Shown here piece after piece: positions 54,538 to 64,000 of a stretch of DNA of 64,000 nucleotides (positions within the stretch are counted from its first letter, which is position 1; every line of letters starts with the position of its first letter). This stretch comes from Rhodomicrobium sp. (GTDB lineage Bacteria > Pseudomonadota > Alphaproteobacteria > Rhizobiales > HXMU1428-3). A model generated the notes under the pieces. It was not told the origin of the DNA. It saw only the letters and a list, made by a program, of their open reading frames with translations, and made no database searches. Where the stretch lies: NCBI GenBank assembly GCA_021604665.1, contig BQJK01000002.1, forward strand, positions 372,001-436,000. Reading direction: 5' to 3'. The translations under genes and the position numbers were made by a program.

Positions 54538-55532
54538 TGTGCACTGTATGTGGCTGCGCTAGCGGCAATGTAAATATTGAGGGCAAAGACCCTCACAAGC
54601 CCCACTCACATGAAGCTGGGGATGGTCACACACATGACCATACTCACGATCATCACCATGATCACACTCATAATGACGGTCATGATCACGATCATAGCCA
54701 TTCTCATGATCATAGCCATAATCATGTAGAAGGTGATGACACCCATGATTATGGGCAAGGGCCTGCCCATGCCCATGCGCCGGGCCTTAGCCAAGGCCGC
54801 ATGGTACAGATTGAGCAAAATATTCTCGCCAAGAATAATGAATATGCGGCTGCCAATCGTAACTTTTTTAACGAGCGCGGTATTCTGGCTCTTAATTTGG
54901 TTTCAAGCCCTGGCTCTGGCAAAACAACCACGCTTTGCGAAACCATTAAGCAGCTGCAAAATGAGCATGATTGCTTCGTGATTGAAGGTGACCAACAAAC
55001 AGCTAATGATGCTGAGCGCATTCGGGAAACGGGGGCTAAGGCCATTCAGGTGAACACCGGGAAAGGCTGTCATTTGGATGGGCATATGGTCGGCCATGCC
55101 CTTGGCAGCTTAAGCCCAACTGAAGGCAGCTTCATGTTTATTGAAAATGTTGGCAACCTGGTATGCCCTGCCAGTTTTGACCTTGGAGAAGCGCATAAGG
55201 TTGTTGTGCTCTCGGTAACCGAGGGAGAAGACAAGCCATTAAAATACCCAGATATGTTCCACGCTGCTGATCTCATGCTGTTAAACAAGGTTGATCTGCT
55301 ACCGCATATTAATTTCGATGTTGAGGCTGTTGTGGCCAATGCACGCCGGGTGAACCCGGGTATTAAAGTGTTGAAAATTTCTGCCACAACTGGTGAGGGC
55401 TTTGATGATTGGACAAGCTGGCTAAAAGCCACAAGAGCGGTTGCCATGATTGGGCGACCGGCACTTCATGAGGACCGCAGCGCAGATAAAACTGACATCA
55501 ATGAAGCTGGCTCAAAGGCCCAGAGCGCCTAG
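54537..55532 (+). CDS. hypB: HypB GTPase with His-rich nickel-storage region
   Basis: 331 residues. N-terminal CTVCGC is the high-affinity nickel site; residues about 20-80 hold some 25 histidines in HDH repeats, a nickel store as in Bradyrhizobium HypB. The G domain has [10 protein letters not shown] (P-loop), [10 protein letters not shown] and NKVDLLPH (NKxD). GTP hydrolysis drives Ni insertion. Coupled to hypA by a one-base overlap. Confidence 0.97.
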   Translation: MCTVCGCASGNVNIEGKDPHKPHSHEAGDGHTHDHTHDHHHDHTHNDGHDHDHSHSHDHSHNHVEGDDTHDYGQGPAHAHAPGLSQGRMVQIEQNILAKNNEYAAANRNFFNERGILALNLVSSPGSGKTTTLCETIKQLQNEHDCFVIEGDQQTANDAERIRETGAKAIQVNTGKGCHLDGHMVGHALGSLSPTEGSFMFIENVGNLVCPASFDLGEAHKVVVLSVTEGEDKPLKYPDMFHAADLMLLNKVDLLPHINFDVEAVVANARRVNPGIKVLKISATTGEGFDDWTSWLKATRAVAMIGRPALHEDRSADKTDINEAGSKAQSA

Positions 55533-55547
55533 AAGCGGGGAAGAATT

Positions 55548-57050
55548 ATGAGTGATATATCAAAGGATCTCCCGACTATACTGGTGATTGATGATGAAGC
55601 CAGATCCGTTGAGGCTCTGGAGCGTATTCTTGAGGAAGATTTCTCAGTGCGCACCGCAACATCAATCTCAGATGCAGAGGCGATCCTTGAGAGCGATCAC
55701 ATTCATATCCTTTTATGCGATCAATGCATGCCGGATATGACGGGGGTTGAGTTCCTTAAAACGGCCCGTGAGCGCTGGCCTGATATTGTTCGCATAATCA
55801 TCTCTGGCTATACGGACGCTGAGGATATTATTCGCGGCGTCAATGAGGCTGGGATTTACCAATATGTCACCAAGCCGTGGCAACCCGAATCTTTGCTTCT
55901 CACATTGCAAAATGCTGCCCGGTTGTTTGACTTGCAACGCAGTAACGAGCTGCTGGCGATTGAGCTGAAAATGTCCGCTAACCGGGCTGAATCAGTGATG
56001 GAAACCAGACGGCGCGACCTCAAAGAAAATTACAATTATGACGATGGTATCATTCGCTCTGATACCAGCGCGATGAATGATATTTGTGACCGGCTCTCGC
56101 AGCTGGCACCTTATGATGTTTATGTGCTTATTACCGGCGAATCTGGCACGGGCAAAGAGCTTGCTGCGCGCTCGCTGCATTACAATAGCCTTAGATGGAA
56201 CAAACCTTTTGTAGTTGAAAATTGCGGCGCGCTGCCTGATGAGCTATTGGAAAGCGAATTATTTGGCCATAAGCGCGGGGCGTTTACCGGCGCTGTTCAA
56301 GACCATGTTGGGCTGTTTGAGCGGGCCGATGGTGGCACCATTTTCCTTGATGAGATTGGCGAGGTTTCTCCTGCCTTCCAGGTGAAGCTGCTTAGGGTCT
56401 TGCAGGAAGGTGAAATTCGCCCGGTTGGCTCCAGTAAAACGCGGCATGTAGATGTACGTGTGATCGCTGCGACGAATAAAGACCTGGAGACGGAAATGAG
56501 AGCTGGCCGTTTTCGCCAGGATCTTTACTACCGGCTAGCTGGCGTCACCATAACCCTGCCGCCGCTACGCGAACGGCGTGATGATGTAGAGCCAATAACC
56601 CAAATTCTGTTTGATCGTGCGCAATTGAGCTTGAAAAAGCCTGTTGGAAGCTTGCATGCTGAAACAATAGCCTGCCTTAAGCGCTACCACTGGCCGGGTA
56701 ATGTGCGTGAGTTGATGAATGAGATCCAGCATATGGTTGTAATGGCTGAAGAAGGGGCAGATTTAACGGCTGATTTACTTAGCCCAAGGATCTTACGTGC
56801 GGCCCCGCCTGATGATGATGGTGTTTTGGAGACATTTGCCAGCCTTGATGGTACATTGAAAGACCGGATTGAAGCGCTTGAGGCGCGCATCATTCATGAA
56901 ACGCTGATCCGCCATCGCTGGAATAAGAGTAAAGCGGCAAGAGAGCTTGGCTTGTCGCGGGTTGGGTTACGGTCCAAATTGGAGCGGTATAGCCTTGATA
57001 AAATTGAAAGCCTTGACGAACCAACTGAAAAGGTGAAACGGAAGGTCTAA
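55548..57050 (+). CDS. hupR: NtrC-family response regulator HupR/HoxA
   Basis: 500-residue activator of hydrogenase genes. Receiver domain 10-125 with DD15-16, phospho-acceptor Asp58 ([10 protein letters not shown]) and TKPW; central AAA+ with GESGTGKE, the sigma-54 contact GAFTGA and DEIGE; C-terminal Fis-type HTH ([20 protein letters not shown]). In HoxA/HupR systems the unphosphorylated form activates. The intact GAFTGA agrees with the two sigma-54 promoters seen in the locus. It lies directly after hypB, the place it occupies in Rhodobacter capsulatus. Confidence 0.95.
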   Translation: MSDISKDLPTILVIDDEARSVEALERILEEDFSVRTATSISDAEAILESDHIHILLCDQCMPDMTGVEFLKTARERWPDIVRIIISGYTDAEDIIRGVNEAGIYQYVTKPWQPESLLLTLQNAARLFDLQRSNELLAIELKMSANRAESVMETRRRDLKENYNYDDGIIRSDTSAMNDICDRLSQLAPYDVYVLITGESGTGKELAARSLHYNSLRWNKPFVVENCGALPDELLESELFGHKRGAFTGAVQDHVGLFERADGGTIFLDEIGEVSPAFQVKLLRVLQEGEIRPVGSSKTRHVDVRVIAATNKDLETEMRAGRFRQDLYYRLAGVTITLPPLRERRDDVEPITQILFDRAQLSLKKPVGSLHAETIACLKRYHWPGNVRELMNEIQHMVVMAEEGADLTADLLSPRILRAAPPDDDGVLETFASLDGTLKDRIEALEARIIHETLIRHRWNKSKAARELGLSRVGLRSKLERYSLDKIESLDEPTEKVKRKV

Positions 57051-57059
57051 CTTTAAATT

Positions 57060-58445
57060 ATGTCCTCATCGCGTGAGACAGATGCCCCTGGCAATACTGC
57101 TGAAAGCTACCTTGGCTTGATCAACGCGGCTGGGGTTGAAAATAGCATCTCGCTTGATAGCAATAGCGAAGAAGCCTGGATTGATGTGATCCAGAAAATG
57201 GATGAGGTCTATTCTGATCTGGTGCATTACCAGCTGGAGCTGGAGCAGAAAAATGCCGCCCTTGAGGAAGCCCAAGCTTTTATTGACAGCGTGCTAACTT
57301 CAATGACTGATGTGCTCATTGTCTGCGATACCAGAGGGCGCATTCAACAGGCCAATGGGGCGTTTCAAGCGCTATCCGGGCTGAGCTTAGACGCGCTTGT
57401 TGGCTCTGAGCTTAAACAGATATTCGCGCCTGATAGTCAGTCTTTCATCTCGCTGCTCACACAGACTATTCGTGATAACAATATGATCGTCGATGAGGAG
57501 TTATTGCTGCTAAATGAGCATGGTGAGGCTTCTCCATTCTCGATGAACTGCTCTGCGCGGTTTGACCATGAGGGGCGGTTTGTTGGCATTGTTTTAATTG
57601 GCCGGCATCTTGGTGAGTTGCGCCGCGCTTATAAAGAGCTGGATCAGGCGCACCAAAAATTACGCAACACGCAACAACAGCTGGTGTTTGCGGAAAAAAT
57701 GACAGCCCTTGGCCGGTTGGTTGCCGGTGTTGCCCATGAGCTGAATAATCCGATTAGTTTTGTGTTTGGCAATATGCATGCGCTTAGGCGCTATGGTGAT
57801 CGTATCACCAAATATTTGCGGGCGGTGGATAAGGGCGGCTCGGCTGAAGACATTGGCACGCTGCGTAAAGAATTAAAAATTGACCGCATCATGGAAGATA
57901 TAGGCCCGCTGGTTGATGGTACGCTGGAAGGCGCTGAGCGTGTAAGCGAGATTGTACAAGAGCTGAGGCGTTTTTCTTCAGTGCAGAAGGAAACACAAGA
58001 GCCCTTTAACATTGTGCAGGTGATCCGCACCGCAACACAATGGGTTGTTAAGTCCGCCGCATCCAAACCGAAGGTGACTTACCATATGCCTGAGGAGCTT
58101 GATATTATCTCGCGGCGCGGGCCTGTCCATCAGATCATTGTTAACCTCATTCAAAATGCGGTGGATGTGGTTGAGAAACAAGATCAACAGATAATTGATA
58201 TTTCCTGTATCGTCACAGATGAGATGATACGCATTCATGTGAAAGATAATGGCCCGGGCATTCGGGCTGATGCGGTTGACCGTATTTTTGAGCCTTTTTA
58301 CACCACCAAACCTTTGGGGCAGGGCACGGGGCTTGGCCTCTATATCAGCTATGGCCTTGCAGAAGAACTTGGCGGCAACATTACTATTTCGAACAGTACT
58401 GAAGGCGGGGCGGAGTTTATTTTATCATTGCCATTAAAGAGTTAG
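57060..58445 (+). CDS. hupT: PAS sensor histidine kinase HupT/HoxJ
   Basis: 461-residue soluble kinase. N-terminal coiled region, PAS domain (about 80-190, DSVLTSMTDVLIVCDTRGRI), H-box GVAHELNNPISF with His226, and HATPase boxes N (NLIQNAVDV), G1 (DNGPGIRADAV) and G2 (GQGTGLGL). No membrane helix. It binds the HupUV sensor and phosphorylates HupR when H2 is absent, turning expression off. 9 bases after hupR. Confidence 0.95.
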   Translation: MSSSRETDAPGNTAESYLGLINAAGVENSISLDSNSEEAWIDVIQKMDEVYSDLVHYQLELEQKNAALEEAQAFIDSVLTSMTDVLIVCDTRGRIQQANGAFQALSGLSLDALVGSELKQIFAPDSQSFISLLTQTIRDNNMIVDEELLLLNEHGEASPFSMNCSARFDHEGRFVGIVLIGRHLGELRRAYKELDQAHQKLRNTQQQLVFAEKMTALGRLVAGVAHELNNPISFVFGNMHALRRYGDRITKYLRAVDKGGSAEDIGTLRKELKIDRIMEDIGPLVDGTLEGAERVSEIVQELRRFSSVQKETQEPFNIVQVIRTATQWVVKSAASKPKVTYHMPEELDIISRRGPVHQIIVNLIQNAVDVVEKQDQQIIDISCIVTDEMIRIHVKDNGPGIRADAVDRIFEPFYTTKPLGQGTGLGLYISYGLAEELGGNITISNSTEGGAEFILSLPLKS

Positions 58446-58449
58446 CCAT

Positions 58450-59508
58450 ATGAACATGCCATTTCACTTAAATGATGCCAAGCGCCCCAGCCGGGCGAAG
58501 GGCAAAAAGACTTTGCTTTGGCTGCAATCTGGTGGCTGCGGCGGGTGTAGCCTTTCGCTTCTATGCGCGGAGGGGCCTGACCTTATCACCGGTCTTGAGG
58601 CCGCGGGGATTGATGTTTTATGGCACCCATCCTTAAGTGAAGAGACGGGGGAAGAGTTTGTTGAAATTCTCAACCGTATTTTGGCCGATGAGCAGCATTT
58701 AGATTTTCTCTGCCTTGAGGGCTCGGCCATACTTGGGCCGAATGGCAGCGGGCGCTTTCATATGATGGCTGGTACCGGCAAACCAATGATGGAGTGGATT
58801 TCAGAATTAGCTGAAAAGGCTCAGCATGTGGTGGCGGTTGGGAGCTGCGCGGCCTTTGGCGGCATTACGGCGGCAGGTGATAATGAAGTTGAGGCGGTTG
58901 GTCTTTCTTATGACGGGCGCGACAAGGGCGGGCTGCTTGGCGGTGAGTTTCGCGGCCGCTCAGGCCTGCCTGTTGTTAATATTGCCGGGTGCCCAACCCA
59001 TCCTAATTGGGTGCTCGACACCTTAATGGATATGGCGATGGATGGCTTTACGCTTGAACAGCTTGACCAGCTTGAGCGTCCGCGCTCATACACTGATCAT
59101 CTGGTCCATCACGGGTGCCCGCGCAATGAATTTTATGAATTTAAAGCCAGCGCTGAAGAGTCATCTGACCTTGGCTGCATGATGGAACATATGGGCTGCA
59201 AAGGCACCCAGGCCCAGGCAGATTGCAACACGCGCCTTTGGAATGGCAGTGGGTCTTGCCTTCGCGGCGGCTACCCCTGCATTAATTGCACAGCCCCTAA
59301 ATTTGAGGAGCCGGGACACACCTTCACCCAGACACCGAAACTTGCCGGCATTCCGATTGGCTTGCCAACAGACATGCCCAAGGCGTGGTTTGTGGCGCTG
59401 GCCTCACTCTCTAAAGCGGCCACACCTGACCGGTTGCGCGCCAATGCAACGGCGGATTATATCAAGGTTCCTCCCTCCGGAAAAAGAAAGGCTGAGCATG
59501 AGTCGTAA
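58450..59508 (+). CDS. hupU: H2-sensing hydrogenase small subunit HupU/HoxB
   Basis: 352 residues without a Tat signal, so cytoplasmic. The proximal cluster site SGGCGGCSLSLLC and GSCAAFGG is of the ordinary type with no extra cysteines, unlike HupS. Later MGCKGTQAQADCN and CINCTAPKFE bind the other clusters. Group 2b regulatory hydrogenase with HupV. 4 bases after hupT; it overlaps hupV by 11. Confidence 0.95.
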   Translation: MNMPFHLNDAKRPSRAKGKKTLLWLQSGGCGGCSLSLLCAEGPDLITGLEAAGIDVLWHPSLSEETGEEFVEILNRILADEQHLDFLCLEGSAILGPNGSGRFHMMAGTGKPMMEWISELAEKAQHVVAVGSCAAFGGITAAGDNEVEAVGLSYDGRDKGGLLGGEFRGRSGLPVVNIAGCPTHPNWVLDTLMDMAMDGFTLEQLDQLERPRSYTDHLVHHGCPRNEFYEFKASAEESSDLGCMMEHMGCKGTQAQADCNTRLWNGSGSCLRGGYPCINCTAPKFEEPGHTFTQTPKLAGIPIGLPTDMPKAWFVALASLSKAATPDRLRANATADYIKVPPSGKRKAEHES

Positions 59509-60955
59509 AATTATTGGTCCGTTTAACCGGGTGGAGGGGGACCTTGAAGTGCAAGTTGATCTTGTTGATGGCAGGGTTGAAGATGCCTGGGTTGTCTCGC
59601 CGCTTTACCGGGGATTTGAGCGCATGTTGATTGGCAAATCGCCGCAGGATTCGCTGGTATATACCCCCAGAATTTGCGGTATCTGTTCAGTTTCTCAATC
59701 TGTGGCCGCAGCCAAAGCCTTGCAAATGGCACAAGGGCTTGAAATGCCAGAGAATGGCCAACTCTCTCAAAATCTGGTGTTAGCGGCTGAGAATATAGCC
59801 GACCATCTCACTCACTTTTATCTGTTTTTCATGCCGGATTTCTGCCGTAAGACTTATGCCAATGAGCCTTGGTTTGAGCGTATTTTTTCGCGCTTTCAGG
59901 CGATAAGGGGCAAAGCTGCTAAAGACGTTTTGGAAGCTCGTGCGGAGTTTATGCATTGTCTTGGCCTGTTGGCAGGTAAATGGCCTCATAGCCTGGCCAT
60001 TCAACCGGGTGGCTCTACCAAAATGATTGAGCGACCGGATCAAATGCGGCTCATTGCTATTCTGCAATCGTTTCGCGGGTTTCTTGAAGACACGCTTTTT
60101 GGCTCCTCTCTTGAAGATGTTGTCTCGCTGTCTTCTATTAGCGCGATGAAGGCGCATTTTAGCGGCGGTGCGGCGGCCGCAAGTGACTTCGGACAGTTTT
60201 TGGAAATTTCAGAAAAGCTTGACCTGATCAGCCTGGGCGCCGGTCCTGATTTATTTATGAGTTATGGCAATTATACTGACCACAATGGCAATCTCTTTTA
60301 CCCGTCTGGCACGTATCAGAATGGCAAGTTCTCATCACTTGACCAAAGCGGCATTGCGGAAGATGTAAGCCATAGCTGGGTGGCAGCGCAAGGCCAGGCG
60401 CTGCACCCTTATGATGGCGCAACGGTGCCAGATGCGGACCAGGCGCAGGGGTATAGCTGGTGCAAAGCGCCGCGCTTAAAATCTGCACCGGCGGAGGTTG
60501 GGGCGCTTGCTCGGCATTTGGTTGCCGACTTGCCGCTATTTAAAGAGCTGACAAATTCTGGCCGCGGCAATGTTGAAGCGCGGATTGTGGCTCGGCTATT
60601 TGAAATTGCTGAATCTGTTATGGCTATGGAGGCCTGGGTTCGGGAGCTGAAGCCAAAGCAACCTGTTTGCGCGCATGGGTCAATGGATAAAGAAACTGAG
60701 GGTTACGGCTTGGTTGAAGCCGCGCGCGGTGCGCTTGGCCATTGGGTGAAGGTGAGCAAGGGGCGGATTATCAACTATCAGATCATCGCGCCGACAACCT
60801 GGAACTTCTCACCGCGCGATGCCTCTGGCCAGCCTGGCCCGCTGGAAATGGCGCTGATAGGGGCCTCCTTGCGAGAGGGAGAAGCGGATCAACCAGTTGC
60901 CATCCAACATATTGTCCGCTCTTTTGACCCTTGCATGGTTTGTACTGTTCACTAA
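59498..60955 (+). CDS. hupV: H2-sensing hydrogenase large subunit HupV/HoxC
   Basis: 485 residues with RICGIC near the start and DPCMVC near the end. The protein stops at ...CTVH, exactly at the histidine where catalytic subunits are cleaved, so it needs no protease, a hallmark of regulatory hydrogenases. The track ORF from 59243 runs inside hupU; the true start is ATG 59498 (MSRKIIGPFNRVEG). It signals H2 to HupT. Confidence 0.96.
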   Translation: MSRKIIGPFNRVEGDLEVQVDLVDGRVEDAWVVSPLYRGFERMLIGKSPQDSLVYTPRICGICSVSQSVAAAKALQMAQGLEMPENGQLSQNLVLAAENIADHLTHFYLFFMPDFCRKTYANEPWFERIFSRFQAIRGKAAKDVLEARAEFMHCLGLLAGKWPHSLAIQPGGSTKMIERPDQMRLIAILQSFRGFLEDTLFGSSLEDVVSLSSISAMKAHFSGGAAAASDFGQFLEISEKLDLISLGAGPDLFMSYGNYTDHNGNLFYPSGTYQNGKFSSLDQSGIAEDVSHSWVAAQGQALHPYDGATVPDADQAQGYSWCKAPRLKSAPAEVGALARHLVADLPLFKELTNSGRGNVEARIVARLFEIAESVMAMEAWVRELKPKQPVCAHGSMDKETEGYGLVEAARGALGHWVKVSKGRIINYQIIAPTTWNFSPRDASGQPGPLEMALIGASLREGEADQPVAIQHIVRSFDPCMVCTVH

Positions 60956-60992
60956 GGGCGTGCATTAGGGCCTTGTGGGGAGAGGCGGATTA

Positions 60993-61028
60993 AAAAAGCC
61001 GGGCTCTGAGGCCCGGCTTTTATTTTTG
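60993..61028. terminator. bidirectional terminator between hupV and thiC
   Basis: AAAGCCGGGC, TCTGAG loop, GCCCGGCTTT: a perfect 10-bp stem with A-run on one side and T-run on the other, so it can end both the hup operon (plus) and thiC (minus). Confidence 0.9.
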
Positions 61029-61041
61029 ATTTCAGTGAGGG

Positions 61042-62904
<1,863 letters not shown>

Positions 62905-62921
62905 TCAGGGTACCTCTGTAT

Positions 62922-62935
62922 GTGTTATGTAACAC
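62922..62935. repeat. palindrome before thiC
   Basis: GTGTTA-TG-TAACAC, a perfect 6-bp inverted repeat 18 bases upstream of the thiC start, with a further GTGTAAC nearby. The half-sites resemble those of the inverted repeat at 7478-7507. Confidence 0.45.
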
Positions 62936-62979
62936 TTTAACTTGTGTAACTGGTTTGCTTCGCTATCAGTTTCTAATGG

Positions 62980-63025
62980 CCGCATGAGTACGGACATGTT
63001 TTATTTTCCGCTTGAGTACGGACTG
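62980..63025. repeat. direct repeat between thiC and the membrane protein gene
   Basis: CCGCATGAGTACGGACATG at 62980 and CCGCTTGAGTACGGACTG at 63008: two copies of about 16 bases, 28 bases apart start to start. No function recognised; possible scar of an insertion or a regulator site. Confidence 0.55.
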
Positions 63026-63031
63026 GGGGCC

Positions 63032-63460
63032 TTAGGTCGGTTGCAGATTTCTCCAAAATTGTTTGACATCATCAGTTAGGGAAAACCCTTCAAGGGTAAG
63101 CCACATACTGGCCATGAATATTACCCCGATCATTATGATTAGTATGGGGCGGTTATGCTGAATAAGACGAATGGCCTTATCGGCAATGTCGGGGACCAGC
63201 AACAGGATGACCCCTTCAATAAAAGCCAGCCAGCCAACTAAAGTTATGATGAGGCGATAATCCCAGATGCGAATATTATGGACAGAAATGATACAGAGAC
63301 CGACAATTAATGCGACAACACCTGTGAGATAGAGAAGAAATTCACTCTCCAATAACTCGGTGGCGAGAAGATTGACGCGTTCATAGTTCAACATGGCGCT
63401 AATAGAGATAATGACCCCATATACACCGATGATTTTCGCCAAGCTTAGCGATATATCCAT
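63032..63460 (-). CDS. unrecognised four-helix membrane protein downstream of a TPP riboswitch
   Basis: 142 residues, mostly hydrophobic. Four likely helices: SLAKIIGVYGVIISISAML, FLLYLTGVVALIVGLCII, RLIITLVGWLAFIEGVILLL and PILIIMIGVIFMASMWL. Short charged loops and a Trp-containing C-terminus (FWRNLQPT) remain. I do not recognise the family. ATG 63460 is chosen over the track's 63490 because AGGAGG lies 9 bases upstream. It is the first gene after the TPP riboswitch and lies 127 bases before thiC on the same strand, so a role linked to thiamine or its precursors is possible, but neighbouring is the only evidence. Confidence 0.72.
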   Translation of the reverse strand: MDISLSLAKIIGVYGVIISISAMLNYERVNLLATELLESEFLLYLTGVVALIVGLCIISVHNIRIWDYRLIITLVGWLAFIEGVILLLVPDIADKAIRLIQHNRPILIIMIGVIFMASMWLTLEGFSLTDDVKQFWRNLQPT

Positions 63461-63728
63461 TGCCGTCAGCCTCCTCATATAGATCAACATCCTTTAGGGA
63501 TGTTTTTTACCAGCTTTTTAAGGGGGAGGAGAGGTTTTAAACGTAACTGACTACCGCTGAGTGCTAAGCTCTGCCGATATGCTTCGCCGGCTCTTCATAT
63601 TGTGCTTAACCTGCCAAACTTAAGTGAATGGCCTTATTGAGACTTTTTAGAGTGAGGCTTTTCAGACTCAAAATTTCTTTCCGTCGCAATAATCAGTGTG
63701 GTTGCTTGCACTCAGATGGCGTGACATT

Positions 63729-63774
63729 ACGCTTATGTGTAAAAGCACCAGGCGCTTATGTGCATATGCACCAG
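63729..63774. repeat. tandem 23-bp imperfect repeats
   Basis: Two adjacent copies, ACGCTTATGTG.AAAAGCACCAG-like and GCGCTTATGTGCATATGCACCAG, differing at about five positions. The second contains the palindrome GTGCATATGCAC. They lie just downstream of the riboswitch, in the leader of the membrane protein gene. Confidence 0.65.
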
Positions 63775-63789
63775 CAATTGGTTCCGTCT

Positions 63790-63892
63790 CTCCGTCCCTC
63801 CGCCGGCATGACCCGGATCAGGTTTAAAGGGTTAAGCTTATGGCTTTCTCAGCTCCAGAGCTGGGCTTTTGACAGCCCCCACAGGAACACCC
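63790..63892 (-). promoter_or_regulatory. TPP (thiamine pyrophosphate) riboswitch
   Basis: On the minus strand: a P1 strand GTTCCT, GGGGGCTG, the CTGAGAAAG element, ACCCTTTAAACCTGATC, GGGTCATGCCGGCGGAGGGA and the P1 partner AGGGAC. CTGAGA and ACCTGAT..ATGCC.GCG.AGGGA are the conserved THI-box cores that bind thiamine pyrophosphate. It reads toward the membrane protein gene and thiC. The rest of the leader (about 330 bases) shows no obvious terminator or start-codon-masking stem. Confidence 0.95.
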
Positions 63893-64000
63893 CTCGGACA
63901 GATTGATAATGGGGACTATTTGCACAAATTACAAGAAGCTTCGACTAAAGACGAGAGAGAGCCGCCGCTTAGCGTAGGTGACGCTTCAAAGCGTGGCGGT

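Noticed and set aside
54606-54818. Minus-strand Met/Ile-rich ORF opposite hypB
   Set aside because: It is the antisense reading of the His/Asp repeat region of hypB, an artefact of CAT/GAT codons.
59243-59497. N-terminal extension of HupV in the ORF track
   Set aside because: It runs in another frame inside hupU, is Arg/Pro-rich, and the ATG at 59498 starts the conserved HupV N-terminus.
63628-63906. Plus-strand 92-aa ORF over the riboswitch
   Set aside because: It is antisense to the conserved TPP aptamer and has no family likeness or ribosome-binding site of note.

Overview
The window reads as chromosomal DNA of an alphaproteobacterium, most likely a member of Hyphomicrobiales. The support is gene content and order: cyc(cytochrome c)-kdsB-pheA-SRP RNA-dnaX-ebfC-recR, a dnaX whose zinc cysteines are mostly gone, a YejABEF-type transporter, a large alpha-2-macroglobulin paired with PBP1C, and a hupSLC-hupDFGHIJK-hypAB-hupRTUV hydrogenase locus. 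Base composition is about 50% G+C by eye. I see no tRNA, rRNA, CRISPR array, transposase or plasmid origin. The taxonomic placement is inference.

Layout. 1-1 kb: 5' part of lutB (minus). 1-2.9 kb: gamma-glutamyltransferase. 3-6.1 kb: thiOSGE thiamine cluster. 6.2-17.6 kb: CHAD protein, alpha-2-macroglobulin + PBP1C, and a GT-C/GT2 glycosyltransferase pair. 17.6-22.8 kb (minus): def-fmt-GNAT-hypF-rhodanese. 22.9-23.5 kb: YjdF-like membrane protein. 23.5-27 kb (minus): a compact four-gene set with two ParA-type ATPases, one carrying an N-terminal membrane helix, and two small unrecognised proteins; this is the best candidate for an undescribed system. 27-32.2 kb (minus): recR, ebfC, dnaX, SRP RNA, pheA, kdsB. 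32.4-43.8 kb: membrane-anchored cytochrome c, two YejA-like binding proteins, a glyoxalase-fold protein, yejBEF, pdxH and a DUF1499 protein. 43.8-44.7 kb (minus): an MBL-fold hydrolase.

45-61 kb is a complete structural, accessory and regulatory locus for a membrane-bound uptake [NiFe] hydrogenase. HupS carries the two extra cysteines of oxygen-tolerant group 1d enzymes. HupC anchors it to the quinone pool. HupD, F, G, H, I, J, K and HypA, B mature it. HupUV with HupT and HupR form an H2-sensing relay. Two near-perfect -24/-12 (sigma-54) promoters lie upstream of hupS and hupD, and HupR keeps the GAFTGA sigma-54 contact motif, so HupR probably drives both structural and accessory/regulatory units, the latter including its own gene. 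hypC, hypD and hypE are not in the window; hypF lies about 25 kb away in the def-fmt run.

61-64 kb (minus): thiC, then an unrecognised four-helix membrane protein gene, then a clear TPP riboswitch more than 300 bases upstream of it. The riboswitch therefore probably controls a transcript that begins with the membrane protein gene and continues into thiC.
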